A DNA stretch of 64,000 bases from Muscardinus avellanarius. Lineage: Eukaryota > Chordata > Mammalia > Rodentia > Gliridae. Numbering within the stretch: the first letter of the stretch is position 1; each line of letters begins with the position of its first letter. Position numbers and translations under genes: made by a program. Of this stretch, positions 10,154 through 21,076 are shown piece by piece. Under the pieces are notes generated by a model. That model was not told where the DNA came from. It saw only the letters and a list, made by a program, of their open reading frames with translations, and made no database searches. The stretch is taken from positions 183,513,634 through 183,577,633 of the forward strand of contig OY726558.1 in assembly GCA_963383645.1 (NCBI GenBank), written 5' to 3'.

Positions 10154-11704
10154 AATAAAAAGGACTCTTACTTATAATGTCTTAATTGCTTATTACTTAT
10201 GTCTGTTATATAGCAGACATTTAGACTGATATGTGTTTGAAAATTATAATATTAATATTTTGTTGGGATATTATGACTGCCACCTTCAAAGTCTAGCAAG
10301 GACCTAACCTTTGGTAATGAAGGATAATTAATTTCATTCACCAATGATAATATTATTAAATTAGCTATGATGCCATCAATATGTTTCCATCATCTATACT
10401 TTTTTCTAAATCTGACTTGAATCCATAGAACAACCAGAAACAATTTTTTCCCTTTAGGTAACACTTGATGTTGTTTGTGGGCATTATTGGTTGTCGTAGC
10501 AAAGAATATTTTCAGCAAAATAAACCCACTATCGGGAATTTAAGGATGTTCTCTGCAATATTTATATGTAATGAATGACATGTTTCCTATTCTGGTGCTA
10601 AAACAGTTTGATCTTCCTAATTATACTGGACTTCAAACTTTTATACTTGTCTCTGCCTTGCAGGGGTTCATATTTTGGTGAAAAATTTGAATGCTTACAT
10701 CCTTATTTTATAGAATTTTTCCCTTTTGTTCTAAAGTCTGTTTTCAAAGTCTAACCTCATATGAATGTCAATGCTTTTCCTTTCTGATCGTTCAAGCTCC
10801 ATTTGTTAGAAATATTGCTAGTATATAGAAAAATCTTGTATTTTCTGTGGGGATCTATCATGGCACTATGCAAAAATAAAAGCTGCATTTTCTGCCATAC
10901 ATTTGCATTCGGGTTTCTATTCTTATTCCTGATTAGCAATTTCATGAAATGATTAATGTTGCTCTTTAATACATTAAAGAAATATTTCCTGAGTCCAGGG
11001 AATACAAATTAGACACATACTTGCCCTTTGGAGCTTAGCCTTCTGGAGGGTATACATAAATGAATTATAAATGAAATATGATGTGATGGGAAAGAATGTG
11101 GAAGTGTGTTATAAATGTACTGATTGGGTCATAGAATCCAGGCACGAGGAGTCAGGAAGGTAATGTCTGAGCTGAATCCTTAGGATGGAGAGGGACACAA
11201 AAATTGTTTCTGGAATTGAAAAATATATTTAAATATTTGGACGGTGAGGTGCAGTGAGTGCCCCATAGGATTTTAAATACCTATATGAAAAAAATATGGA
11301 GTTTAGAGAACTTCTTTTCGTATGTACTCTTGATTATTAACCATTAATTTGGTGTTTGCTCTAGGGGCAGGCCCTGGTCTAGACATCAAAAGAATAGCAC
11401 AGGAAAAATAACTAAGGTTATTTTAGTGGTTATTTGGTGATTTATTAATATTTGTCTATGTAACTTTCCATTAATGGTCCTCAATCTGTGTAGAGTTAGA
11501 GGGGTAAAAGCAATATGACTATTTCCAGATACTGAGCAATTAATGTGTTAATTGGGAAGCTAACAAATATTTATTTTAAAAAATCATAGAATTGATAAGT
11601 TGCTTTTAAACTGAGATCCATTAGAAATTTTTAATCTTATATTTTTATCATTTGTAAAAATCTTGCTGGTACAATATACTATGTCTTAGTGAGATTCAAA
11701 GTGA

Positions 11705-11932
11705 TACATTCATATATATATATATGTATATATGAATGAATATATATTATGTTTTAATGAGTTATATATATAAACATTATTATGTTTTAATGAGTTATAT
11801 ATTATTATTAACATTATTATGTTTTATACCATAACATTATTATTTTGTTTTATAACATAACATTATTATGTTTTAATGAGATATATATATAAACATTCAT
11901 ATATATATATGAATGAATATATATATATATCT
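11705..11932. repeat. AT-rich palindromic and tandem array
   Basis: Two copies of a palindromic CATTCATATATATATATATG block lie at the left and right ends (about 11707 and 11895). Between them a unit of about 21 bases, ACATTATTATGTTTTAATGAG, is repeated three to four times with variation. The whole is over 80 percent A+T. Confidence 0.85.
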
Positions 11933-12144
11933 CATTTTGAGGTCTAGTTCCTAATTCTTCAATCTATTCTTTTGGGGTTGTTTCTCTCTGTCTGGGAATA
12001 TAATGGATGATGTGGCTAAGATATTTCTCCTTGGAAAGATTTTATTCCTTTTTCCAATGAAAATATTATAGATGATTTGGCAAATATGTTGACCAACAAT
12101 ATTTACAGAAGATTCATTTTTGTAAACCATCATGGAATATTAAA

Positions 12145-12193
12145 GACCCTCTTAGAAAAGTGATCATCTGACCTCCTAGAAAAGTGATCACTA
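12145..12193 (+). repeat. Two-copy tandem duplication
   Basis: A unit of 24-25 bases containing CTAGAAAAGTGATCA occurs twice head to tail with two or three differences. Confidence 0.85.
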
Positions 12194-13349
12194 AGACAAT
12201 TTAGTCTATACCTTGACATTTCAGCATGGAGAGACACCAGTCTCCTTGGATTGATATGGATAAATAAAGGGTTAACAGAGAATTATTAGCAGCATTAAAA
12301 AATACTGCATTTATAGGACACTTGGAGAATTTCTAGAAAGATACTCAAATTATTGATTACTTTTGTTTATAGTATTTCTAAATGATAAATGTGATTTCCA
12401 TTGACACCATTCATGAAATTAATTTTGAAATGTCCAACTTAAAATGATGGTAGAGTTCTTTGAAACTATATTTCTAATATTTTGATTTTCATTTAGGCAC
12501 TTAGAATAAAAAAATAAAGTCATTCAGGAAACTTATCCTGGAGATAGCTGTTTCTAGGTCATAACATTTTATTGGATACAATCAGAAAATGTGGTGTGGT
12601 TTGCAAGCCCTATGTTGGGTTTTGAAATTACTGTGCGACCACAATGTTCCAATCAATGAGAACCTTTCAGCCATGAGCTTTTTATTGATTTGTATTCCTC
12701 AGAGTAACATAAATAGCTTTCCTTAAGTCTTCCTATTTCACTATCATCATTTTTTTCTGAAATCTCTGCTGTTAGAAGGTTTATTTATGTACTTAATCTG
12801 TTGCTTTGTAAGCCCTTCATGGTCTAAGCCAAGGTAGATACGAGGGTACTATGGGAAAGTAGGAGGAAAAGAGGTGCTATGACCAATGACACTATTCTAT
12901 AAAAAACAAAACTATGATATGAGTAGTTCTATAATCAGAACAAGTATTAACATTTAATGAACAATACAATGCTGAAATTTTTAAATAAAATGTCGAATAT
13001 TCTCATATGAAATCATAGTAGGAATAAAATACATTATAAAAAGGAATTGTAACATTTCAACAGTGTCTTTTCACTTTTTAAAAAACTATATGTGAAATCT
13101 AACCCTCCAATCAAGGGTATTGATAGACATATCCTCAAAACTCATTAAAACATAGGAGTTTAGTTTCTAGACTTAAACATATAATATTCAAAATGAAAAT
13201 TCAGCGCTGTCAAGGCACACTAGAAATTTTATTACTCTCTAAAATGTTACCTATTTTAGGTTGCCTTGAAATGTGAATAAATGTATTATATTACAATTTT
13301 ATTGCATATATAAATAGAAAGGCTAATTAGGTTTGAAACATCTCTTGTT

Positions 13350-13558
13350 TCGTTTTTGCGGGTCTGGGAATGGAACCCAGGGGCACTGGACCTCCGAGCT
13401 ACACTCCCTACCCTATTTTTTATTCTTTATTTTGAAACATGGTCTCACTGAGTTGCAGAGGGCCTCACTAAGTAGCTGAGGCTGTCCGCGAACCGCAATC
13501 CTCCTGTCTCAGCCTCCCAAATGCTGAGATCACAAGTGTGCACCACTATGCCTGGCCT
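13350..13558 (-). mobile_element. B1/ID dimeric SINE, subfamily 1
   Basis: In antisense: right monomer (GGAACCCAGGGGCACT, CGAGCTACACTCCC), linker TTTATTCTTTATTTTGAAAC, then left monomer ending GCCTGGCC. Several CpGs remain, so it is relatively young. Confidence 0.85.
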
Positions 13559-14103
13559 ATATTGCTATTTTTAGAGACAGCTATTTTAATTTTTAAATCC
13601 TGTCTTCACACTTCATAATTTTAAATTCAGAAAATATGATAGTAAAAATTGATAAGGAGAGAAGATAATAGATGTTGATAGACTGTATTTTCCTTGCATA
13701 GGAGTTTTAACATGCTTTTCTAAGTGTCTTTAAGTAACCATGAAATAAACCAAAAAAAGCAAGCTTCAAACTTCACTGACTTTTCAGCTCATAACATTAT
13801 AGTCTTATATCTAAGTGATGAAATCTTGTTTAATCTTCCTTAAAAATGTCTGTAAAATGTGTACCTTCCCACTAGCCATTACAAGAATTTCAATCTATAT
13901 TCTAATGTGGATATGAAATCAGTCACTCTTTCCTTCCTGATATAAAAGAGCTATGGAAAATTAGTCCTAACGAAATAAGGAGTGTTTACTTTATATGAAC
14001 CACTATACTTTGTCATTGTAAAATAACAGCAATATTCTGAACTGGAAAAGGGAAAAGTGAATAAGAATTAATATTGGCAATATTTCCTAATAACTTAATA
14101 TAG

Positions 14104-14171
<68 letters not shown>

Positions 14172-14173
14172 TG
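14104..14173. repeat. (TTTC)n microsatellite
   Basis: About 17 perfect TTTC units. It is the expanded A-tail of the antisense SINE immediately to the right. Confidence 0.95.
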
Positions 14174-14367
14174 CAGTACTAGGGATTAAACCCAGGGGCA
14201 TTCTACTTCCAAGATCCAGCCCCAGCCCTAAGTTTTATTCTGAAAGAGGGTCTCACTTAAGTTGTAGAGGCCTTATTAAGTACTGAGGTTGGCAGTGAAC
14301 CTGCGGTCCTCCTGTCTCAGCCTCGCTAATACTGGGATTAAAAGTTTGTGCCACCATGCTTGGCACT
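14174..14367 (-). mobile_element. B1/ID dimeric SINE, subfamily 1
   Basis: Antisense right monomer starts GCAGTACTAGGGATTAAACCC; left monomer ends TGCTTGGC. Moderately diverged. Confidence 0.85.
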
Positions 14368-15115
14368 ACTCTTTCTTAATTAATGTACCTTTAGTAGTTG
14401 TTAGGATATGAGGAATGAAAAGAATAACTGTTTTCATTGATAGAAATACCAAGTTTAGTACCATTTCAAAATGTCCTAACTCTAAAGACATAAAAATTTG
14501 CTGCTTTTGAATGTCTGATTAAATGTGTCAACTAAATTTTCAACATTTTGTTTTCTTTGATAGAATTTTGTCATTTATTTATTGTGGGTTTTCATCATTA
14601 TTTTAACATTGTTTTTAAATATTTAAATATTTATAGAGAACATTTGCATGTACTGAAACACATAGATATTGAATGTATGATTAAAAGAATTTGACAGATA
14701 TAGTTACTCATTTAGTCAACATGAATCAAAATACAGAATGAATCTATATCCTAGAATGTTCTCTTTTTATCTTCTTCTAGCAACTCCTTTTCTCCTGTAG
14801 GCATCTTCCTTTTGGGAAGTCAATCTCCATTTATTAGTTTTGTCTGATCTTGTACTTCATGTATTTTGTTTCTATCCATTTTTGTTTCACATATATTTTT
14901 GAGATGCATTTATACTATTGTATATATCAATAGTTCATTATTTCTTATGACTTAGTAGTAGTCCATTTTATAAATATAATGAAAAATTTAAAATGTATGC
15001 TTTTCTTTGGAAAATGTTAGTTGTAGGTATCTTTTTATTTAATGATATCAATTACATATATACATATAATATATATATATTTTTTTTGTTAAATTTGGAC
15101 AGTGTAGAGAGTGCA

Positions 15116-15324
15116 AATTTTTTTTTTGGCATGTCTGTGAATGGAACCCAGGGTCATTTGACCTTCGAGCTTCAAACCCTTCCCTATTTTTTATTCTTTA
15201 TTTTGAAATATGGTCTCACTAAGTTGCAGAGGGCCTCACTAAATACCTGAGCTGTCTGTGAACCAGGATCCTCCAGTCTCAGCCTCCCGAGTGCTGGGAT
15301 TACAAGAGCCACCACGCCCGGCTC
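15116..15324 (-). mobile_element. B1/ID dimeric SINE, subfamily 1
   Basis: Full-length in antisense from a T-run to CCACGCCCGGCT. An 8-base duplication AGAGTGCA is at 15108-15115 and 15325-15332. Confidence 0.85.
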
Positions 15325-15830
15325 AGAGTGCATTTTACTATCATTTAGTTAATAGGGCCAAGGCTTGTTGTTAAACATCCTACAATGACTGAGAAACCCC
15401 CACCGCAAATAATTATGTGGTATAAATCAATAATGATGGCTCTACAGTCGAAGAACCTAGCTTTAATATGTATTTTCTACCAACAAAATTTCACAAACAC
15501 ACACATACACAAATACATACACACAAAAAATGTATGTTCACACACAAATATATTCAGAATAAAATCATCAAACCAGGGAGTTACCATTAATACCTTGATA
15601 CTATCAAGCCTTAAGCCCCATTAATGTTAAACAATATCCTAATAATGTGATGCACAGGAAAACGGTCAAGGTCAGAATTATGGACTGTGTTTGTCATGTG
15701 TTTTTGATGTACTTTTGTCAGGAAGAGATTTTCAGATTTTCTTTCATTTGACAATGGCACATTTAAAGATTTGTGACCTGTTTTTAATTCTCCCTTCCCC
15801 TCCACTCCTGTCTCCTCCTTGTTCCTTTCT

Positions 15831-15848
15831 CTCCTTCCCCTCTTTCTT
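15831..15848. repeat. Target-site duplication, left copy (family-B L1)
   Basis: CTCCTTCCCCTCTTTCTT, identical to 18634-18651, next to the antisense poly(A). Confidence 0.75.
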
Positions 15849-16139
15849 TTTTTTTTTTACACATAATATAAAATTTTTTTTATTGGTGCACTGTATTCAT
15901 ACATGATAGTGGGATACAAACTTTTGTAGACATACATGCACACATCGCCCAGTCAGCCCCCACCCGATCCCCACCCCATTCTCTCCCCATCCCTCCCTCC
16001 AAAGCTTGGCTTAGTGGTTGACATCTAGTATTATAGCAATTTATCCAAAATTAAAAATGATAATCTCACATAACAGTTTCATTTGTCTGATACCAAGCTT
16101 TTGATGACTTAAAGATAACATTTCAATATTTCTTTTTAC

Positions 16140-16925
16140 TTTCTTTCTTACCAGAGAATATTTTTTTTCTATTTTTTAGGTGAAACTATCATATATTTAT
16201 ATATTTATTTTTCAGAAAAAAAATCTATCCTAATATGGAATATGGACTCTAGATACCCAAAACGATCTTGAAAGAGAACAAAGCTAGAAGATATATATTT
16301 TCTGATTTCAAACCATATAAAGCTACAATAATTGAAACAGTGTAGTACTATTCTAAAGGCAGATATATAAACCATTGGAGTTAAATAAAAGCCTAGAGCT
16401 AAATTCTTCCCTATATTGTCAAGTTATTTTTGACAAGGTTTCCACGAACATTTGGTGGTGGAAAAAATAATGTTTTAACTAAATATTGTTGAAACCTAAT
16501 AATTACGTGGAAAAGAATAAAGTTTGACCCTTACCTAATCCCATATACAAATATTAACTCAAAATAGATAAAAGACCTAAATATAAATCTTAAGACTATA
16601 AACTTTTAGGAGAAAATCTGGGTCATAAAACCTCACAACATTGAAATTGGCAGTGATCTCTTGGATATGATTTCAGTGGCACAGGCAACAGAAGAGTATA
16701 CAAACTCCCTAAAAAATAAAAAAAATATTGTATATCTAAAAACAATGTAAACAGAGTTAACAGTTACTAATAGAATGGGATAAAATATTTCCAAATGCTA
16801 TATCTGAAGGTATATTAATATTCCAACTAGAAATCCTAAAAATTAACAACAATAAAGGCAAACAATACCATTTAGAGATAGGTAAAAGACTAACATAAGT
16901 AATGAATCTCCACAGATAACCAATC
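16140..16925 (+). mobile_element. Old L1 ORF2 3' fragment, antisense inside the family-B L1
   Basis: Plus-strand translation, with stops and shifts, follows the ORF2 C-terminal order: DFKPYKATIIETV, FGGGKNN, KFDPYLIPYTNINSK, IKDLNINLKTI, then EKI-type segments and a match to the region before the Cys-rich motif. It is much more decayed than the ORF1 next to it, so it belongs to an older L1 lineage. About 120 bases between it and the 3' UTR (16022-16140) are unidentified. Confidence 0.7.
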
Positions 16926-17843
16926 TTAGTTGTCTGTTGGATGGAAACTCTTGTTTCTCTGGTTCTGGTGTGTGTTACCTATTTCTTCTTTGTAGTTAAT
17001 CTCTTTGAGTATTTTCTCTAGTGCTGGTTTTGAAGACATAAATTCCTTCAGTTTCTGTTTGTCATGGAAGCTTCTTATTTCTCCATCTAATTTGATAGAA
17101 AGTTTTGCTGGGTAGGAAATTTTTGGCTGGAAGTTGTTTTCTTTCAAAATTGGGAATATGTTACTCCAAGCCCTTCTGGCTCTCATGACTTGGTTTGGGA
17201 AGTCTGGAGTGATTCTAATTGGTTTGCCTCTGAATGTCACTTGGCCCTTTGTTTTTGTTGCCTTTAAGATTCTCTGCTTGGCTTCCACATTGGTCATTTT
17301 GACAATGATGTGGTGTGGGGATCCTCTTCTCCGATCCTGTCTAAAGGGAGTTCTATAAGTTTCCTGGACCTGTGTATCAACCTCTTGCTCTATGTATGGA
17401 AAATTTTCTGCTATTACTTCCTTGAAGAGATTGTTGATCCCTTTGGTTTCACTTTCTTTTCCCTCCTCTATTCCAATTATTCTTAGATTAGCTCTCTTAA
17501 AATGGGCCCATATTTCTTCAATATCAGATTCCTGCTGTCGGATATTTTTTCCTAGATTAGAAACTTTGTGTTCATTTTTGGAGTGATCATCTTCTAAGAG
17601 CGAGATTCTGTTCTCCATGTGGTCTAATCGGTTGTTTGTGCTTTGAATTGAGGCCTTTACTTCATTAATTGCATCCTTTATCTCTTTTTGGCTCTCTCTG
17701 AGTTCTTTTCGAAGCACCTCTATTATTTCTACAGTTATTTTCCTGATTTGATCTTCTAGAAATCTCTGATTTTCTGTTTTATCGGGTTCTGATGTTGTGG
17801 GGTTGTGGGCATTCATTGCTCCAGTATTATTCCTCTTTCCCAT
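16926..17843 (-). CDS. L1 ORF1 protein, intact 305 codons (family B)
   Basis: Encodes the L1 RNA chaperone that trimerises and coats L1 RNA in cytoplasmic RNPs. The frame is uninterrupted from MGKRNNTGAM to the stop. Residues about 33-115 form the heptad coiled coil (LDHMENRISLLED inside it), 117-205 the RRM starting RANLRIIGIEEG, and 206-285 the C-terminal domain with RARRAW (221-226), the position of the conserved RNA-binding arginines, and YPAKLSI. Length is close to rodent and primate ORF1p (about 340-370), shorter mainly at the N-terminus. It is distinctly different from the family-A ORF1 at 363-1282. No ORF2 follows in sense, so any movement would depend on ORF2p supplied elsewhere. Confidence 0.9.
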   Translation of the reverse strand: MGKRNNTGAMNAHNPTTSEPDKTENQRFLEDQIRKITVEIIEVLRKELRESQKEIKDAINEVKASIQSTNNRLDHMENRISLLEDDHSKNEHKVSNLGKNIRQQESDIEEIWAHFKRANLRIIGIEEGKESETKGINNLFKEVIAENFPYIEQEVDTQVQETYRTPFRQDRRRGSPHHIIVKMTNVEAKQRILKATKTKGQVTFRGKPIRITPDFPNQVMRARRAWSNIFPILKENNFQPKISYPAKLSIKLDGEIRSFHDKQKLKEFMSSKPALEKILKEINYKEEIGNTHQNQRNKSFHPTDN

Positions 17844-18633
17844 GATTTAGGAAGTTTGTGCCTTCTCTGGGTTCTTCCCTTGGGTCACTATGACTTCACT
17901 TAAGGTGTTCTGGATCTCGAGTCAGTAGTATCTCAGACCCCACTACTCCTTTACTGGGTTGTATCACAGAGTCTCCGACCCAGAGAGTCGATAGAGGCTG
18001 CTTTAGACTGTGGGGGGGGTGCCAGGTTGCATGTTCTCCTATGGTGTAATATCTCTGCCACCGCCCCTCCCCCACTGGGTCAATTCCCAAGGAGTACAGT
18101 ACTGGGATTTCTCCTCTGTGGCCCGCAATCTTACTCACTGTTCTTGAGTACGCAGATGTAGCTGTACTGGATTTGGTGTATTCTCTGCTGCTGCCGCCGG
18201 TGGCAATATGGCGCCGCTGCTACACTCTCGGCCGTGAGGCTTTCATATTTCTTCTTGGTTTTGATTTCCAGTCTGAATCCCTGCAGCGTGTGCTGAGCTC
18301 AGCCACTGGGAGCTTTAGATTTTACCTGTGGCGAGAAATCTCGCCTGGCTGTTCTGCAGTGGCTCACCTTGGCTTGCTGTAGCCGTCCGGTGAATTTGCC
18401 GCTGCCGCCGGCAGTATGGCACTGCTGCCGCGTCCTCCTTGGGCGTGAGGCCGGTGTATCTCCTCTGTGGCTCTGAGCTCTGTTCTCAGTCCGCTTTCTC
18501 TCTGGAGCCTGGTGATTTTTTTGTTTCTCTGGTGATGGTGTTTTCTTGCTATGAAAGGCGCTGATTTTGTGGTTATGGAGATTGGTTGTTAGTGGGGCTC
18601 TTAAGCCCCGCTTTTCTCAGTCGCCATCTTCCC
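17844..18633 (-). promoter_or_regulatory. L1 family B 5' UTR / promoter
   Basis: About 790 bp, with dense CpGs around 18180-18450 and runs such as GCCGCTGCCGCCGGC. A YY1-type AAGATGGCGACTG lies at its very 5' end (18617-18630). Its first 110 bases align well with the 5' UTR piece at 23611-23720. Confidence 0.75.
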
Positions 18634-18651
18634 CTCCTTCCCCTCTTTCTT
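18634..18651. repeat. Target-site duplication, right copy (family-B L1)
   Basis: Identical 18 bases, directly abutting the L1 5' end. Confidence 0.75.
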
Positions 18652-19380
18652 CTCCCCTCTTTTTTTTCCTTTTCCCTTCCTTTAACTCAGTTTAGCTTTT
18701 CTGAGGTTTTATTGTGGTTGTATTGAGTTACACATTCTAACAATAATACTACAACATTATTTTCAATTATAGTCTCATTACTGATTATATTTATTTTGTC
18801 AGGGCAATCAAATGAGTATAAACCAGGCTTCTATCCCATTTTTATCTATGAACAGATTTGTTCTTTCATTGTGTGTTTCTTTTAAAAAAAAGCAATAAGA
18901 ATTTTTATGTTTCTTTACTGGTCTTTATTCCCTCAAATAAATGGTTTTATTCTTCATTATACTTACAGTACACAATACCTACTCTAAAATCAAACATTTA
19001 TCGAATAAATATCTGCAATTGAATCAGTGCTTCTACCACAAAGATGTCTTCTAAAATGTTTTACTAAGTAAAGATACCGTCAGGTACATAATTGTTCGAG
19101 CTGAGACTTTGCTAAATTAACCAAAGGCCTTCATTATACAGAGCCTAAAGTTTAGCCAGTTCTCTTGGTTAAGATTTGAGAGGGAGAATCATACAGAAAA
19201 GAGATCAATAGTTGGAAATCAAAATAAAAACCCTTTTCTGGCACAGAGCTAGCCTGAACTCATAGTTTTTATTTTAATGAGAAAATAGAAAATTTTTATC
19301 ATGGGAAAAAGTTAGTCTCAATTAAATAAAAAGAAAGCTGATGTAGCATAAGGCAAACTGATTTCTATATGAATGAAATA

Positions 19381-19389
19381 CACACACAC

Positions 19390-19444
<55 letters not shown>
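19381..19444 (+). repeat. (CA)n-(TA)n microsatellite
   Basis: A short CACACA run, then about 22 TA units, then GCACACA. Confidence 0.95.
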
Positions 19445-19445
<1 letters not shown>

Positions 19446-21026
19446 GCTATTATTTTATTTCTCTAGAGAATCCTAATATAGGAAGTTATTGAATAGTGTT
19501 TATACATGCCTAATTTCAATGTCTAAAGTTAATTTTAAAATTATACCTGAATGCCTGAATTGATATCAAGGGCTACATTTATTTCTCTCTCAATAAGCTT
19601 GATTCTGATTCTTGTAAAGTTGGTGGTTATTAGAATGAATGAAAATAATTTGTATTCTACTTAAGGTCTTACTTAAGTTTCTTTCTGTTTGAATATTTAT
19701 ACCACTATACCAAATTTTGTAGATTGAAGGCACAGATTATAGCAAGAACATCACTATGAATGTGTTTTTGTCTTAAGTTTCAATGTAAAATATTTCTTCA
19801 AATATATGCATATATATGTACATTTATACATATATATATATAATATCTCAAATATATAATTTATTTGGCAAGAATCACTTTGGCAAGAATCAAAATCACC
19901 AAATAAAATGTTTTGCTTGTTATTTTTTATTTCTACTTTATTTTAAAGAGGTATTGCTTGTACACATATATAAGTTAATAATAAATGATGACCTTCTTTG
20001 GTGAGGAGCAACTCATATAGACATTGATTTTGTAATTCCTGAATACTTGGTATAAATATCTGCAACAGTGAGAAGTTGAGAGAAGAGAATAAGGAACAAA
20101 ATGAAGAAAGAAATGCCTATAATAAGGTGTCTTCAAAAGGAATCATCACAAGTACAAGTTCTTGAAAACTTCTAAATTTTCTAAAATTTCACAAATCCTG
20201 AGACCTACTGGCAAACACCTCAGGTAACATCTGCTATTCATTTAATCTTTTTTTTCCTCTTTCCTTGTTTTCTCATTGTCCCTCCTCATTTCTCTCCTCA
20301 TGCCCCCTCCCATTAATCCCCCCAAGGTTTTCTGTTTCTCTATCTCATCCCTGTACTACACAATAATAAATTCACCTGGCCTTAAATTTACACTGACAGC
20401 TCATATATCTGAGACTTTAGAAGAATTGAAAAACATAATTATCACAGATAACAATGTTTTTGTGTAATAAAATGGCAGCACCTGTCAAAAAGGCCAAGAG
20501 ACTAAACAAAAATATCAGTCCATTTTGACAGTACACATCTTTCATGTTAAAATTTAAATTCTAAATTTATTTATTTGTTGTGGTTGTCTTCTACTCTTCT
20601 GTGATAATAAATTTTATATCTGAGTTCAAATGTGCTTTAAAAGTTTGTTAGCCGTTATTCAAGAACTACCAGCTTCCACCTTTGCATAGAGTGCCTTCAC
20701 TGAAACATGGGTACTAAAGCAGCTGCTGAGTCCTCTCAACTTCCAGGTGGTCCCAGGGAACAGAGAGTCACCAAGACTTGCAGTAGATGTCTAACTAAAC
20801 TTCATTTTCCACACTTAGGACAGAAATGACTAGACATATCTGTCTAGGGTAAGTTACCAATAGTAGAAATTGTGCCTATTAAATATTTTCTTATGAATCA
20901 CTTACTTCAAAAAATAATGTAGGCAAGTTAAAAGAGATTTAATATGATAGTTATAACTATAATAGAAATTACATATACATGAATCCTGAAATATCATCCA
21001 CAGAAATGGGACTTTCAGTGTTCCTG

Positions 21027-21032
<6 letters not shown>

Positions 21033-21074
<42 letters not shown>
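21033..21074 (+). repeat. (CA)n microsatellite
   Basis: About 21 CA units. Unlike most CA repeats in this window, no SINE abuts it. Confidence 0.95.

Positions 21075-21076
<2 letters not shown>

Larger units (their letters stand above)
15849..18633 (-). mobile_element. L1 family B carrying ORF1 but no sense ORF2
   Basis: On the minus strand the element reads: 5' end GGGAAGATGGCGACTGAG, CpG-rich 5' UTR of about 790 bp, intact ORF1, about 900 bp not from a sense ORF2, a standard L1 3' UTR (about 16022 to 15859) and a poly(A) seen as T10 at 15849-15858. A perfect 18-base duplication CTCCTTCCCCTCTTTCTT flanks the whole (15831-15848 and 18634-18651), so it looks integrated in one event. The middle contains an old L1 ORF2 piece in the opposite orientation. 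The flanks are C/T-rich, which lowers the weight of the duplication a little. Confidence 0.75.
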
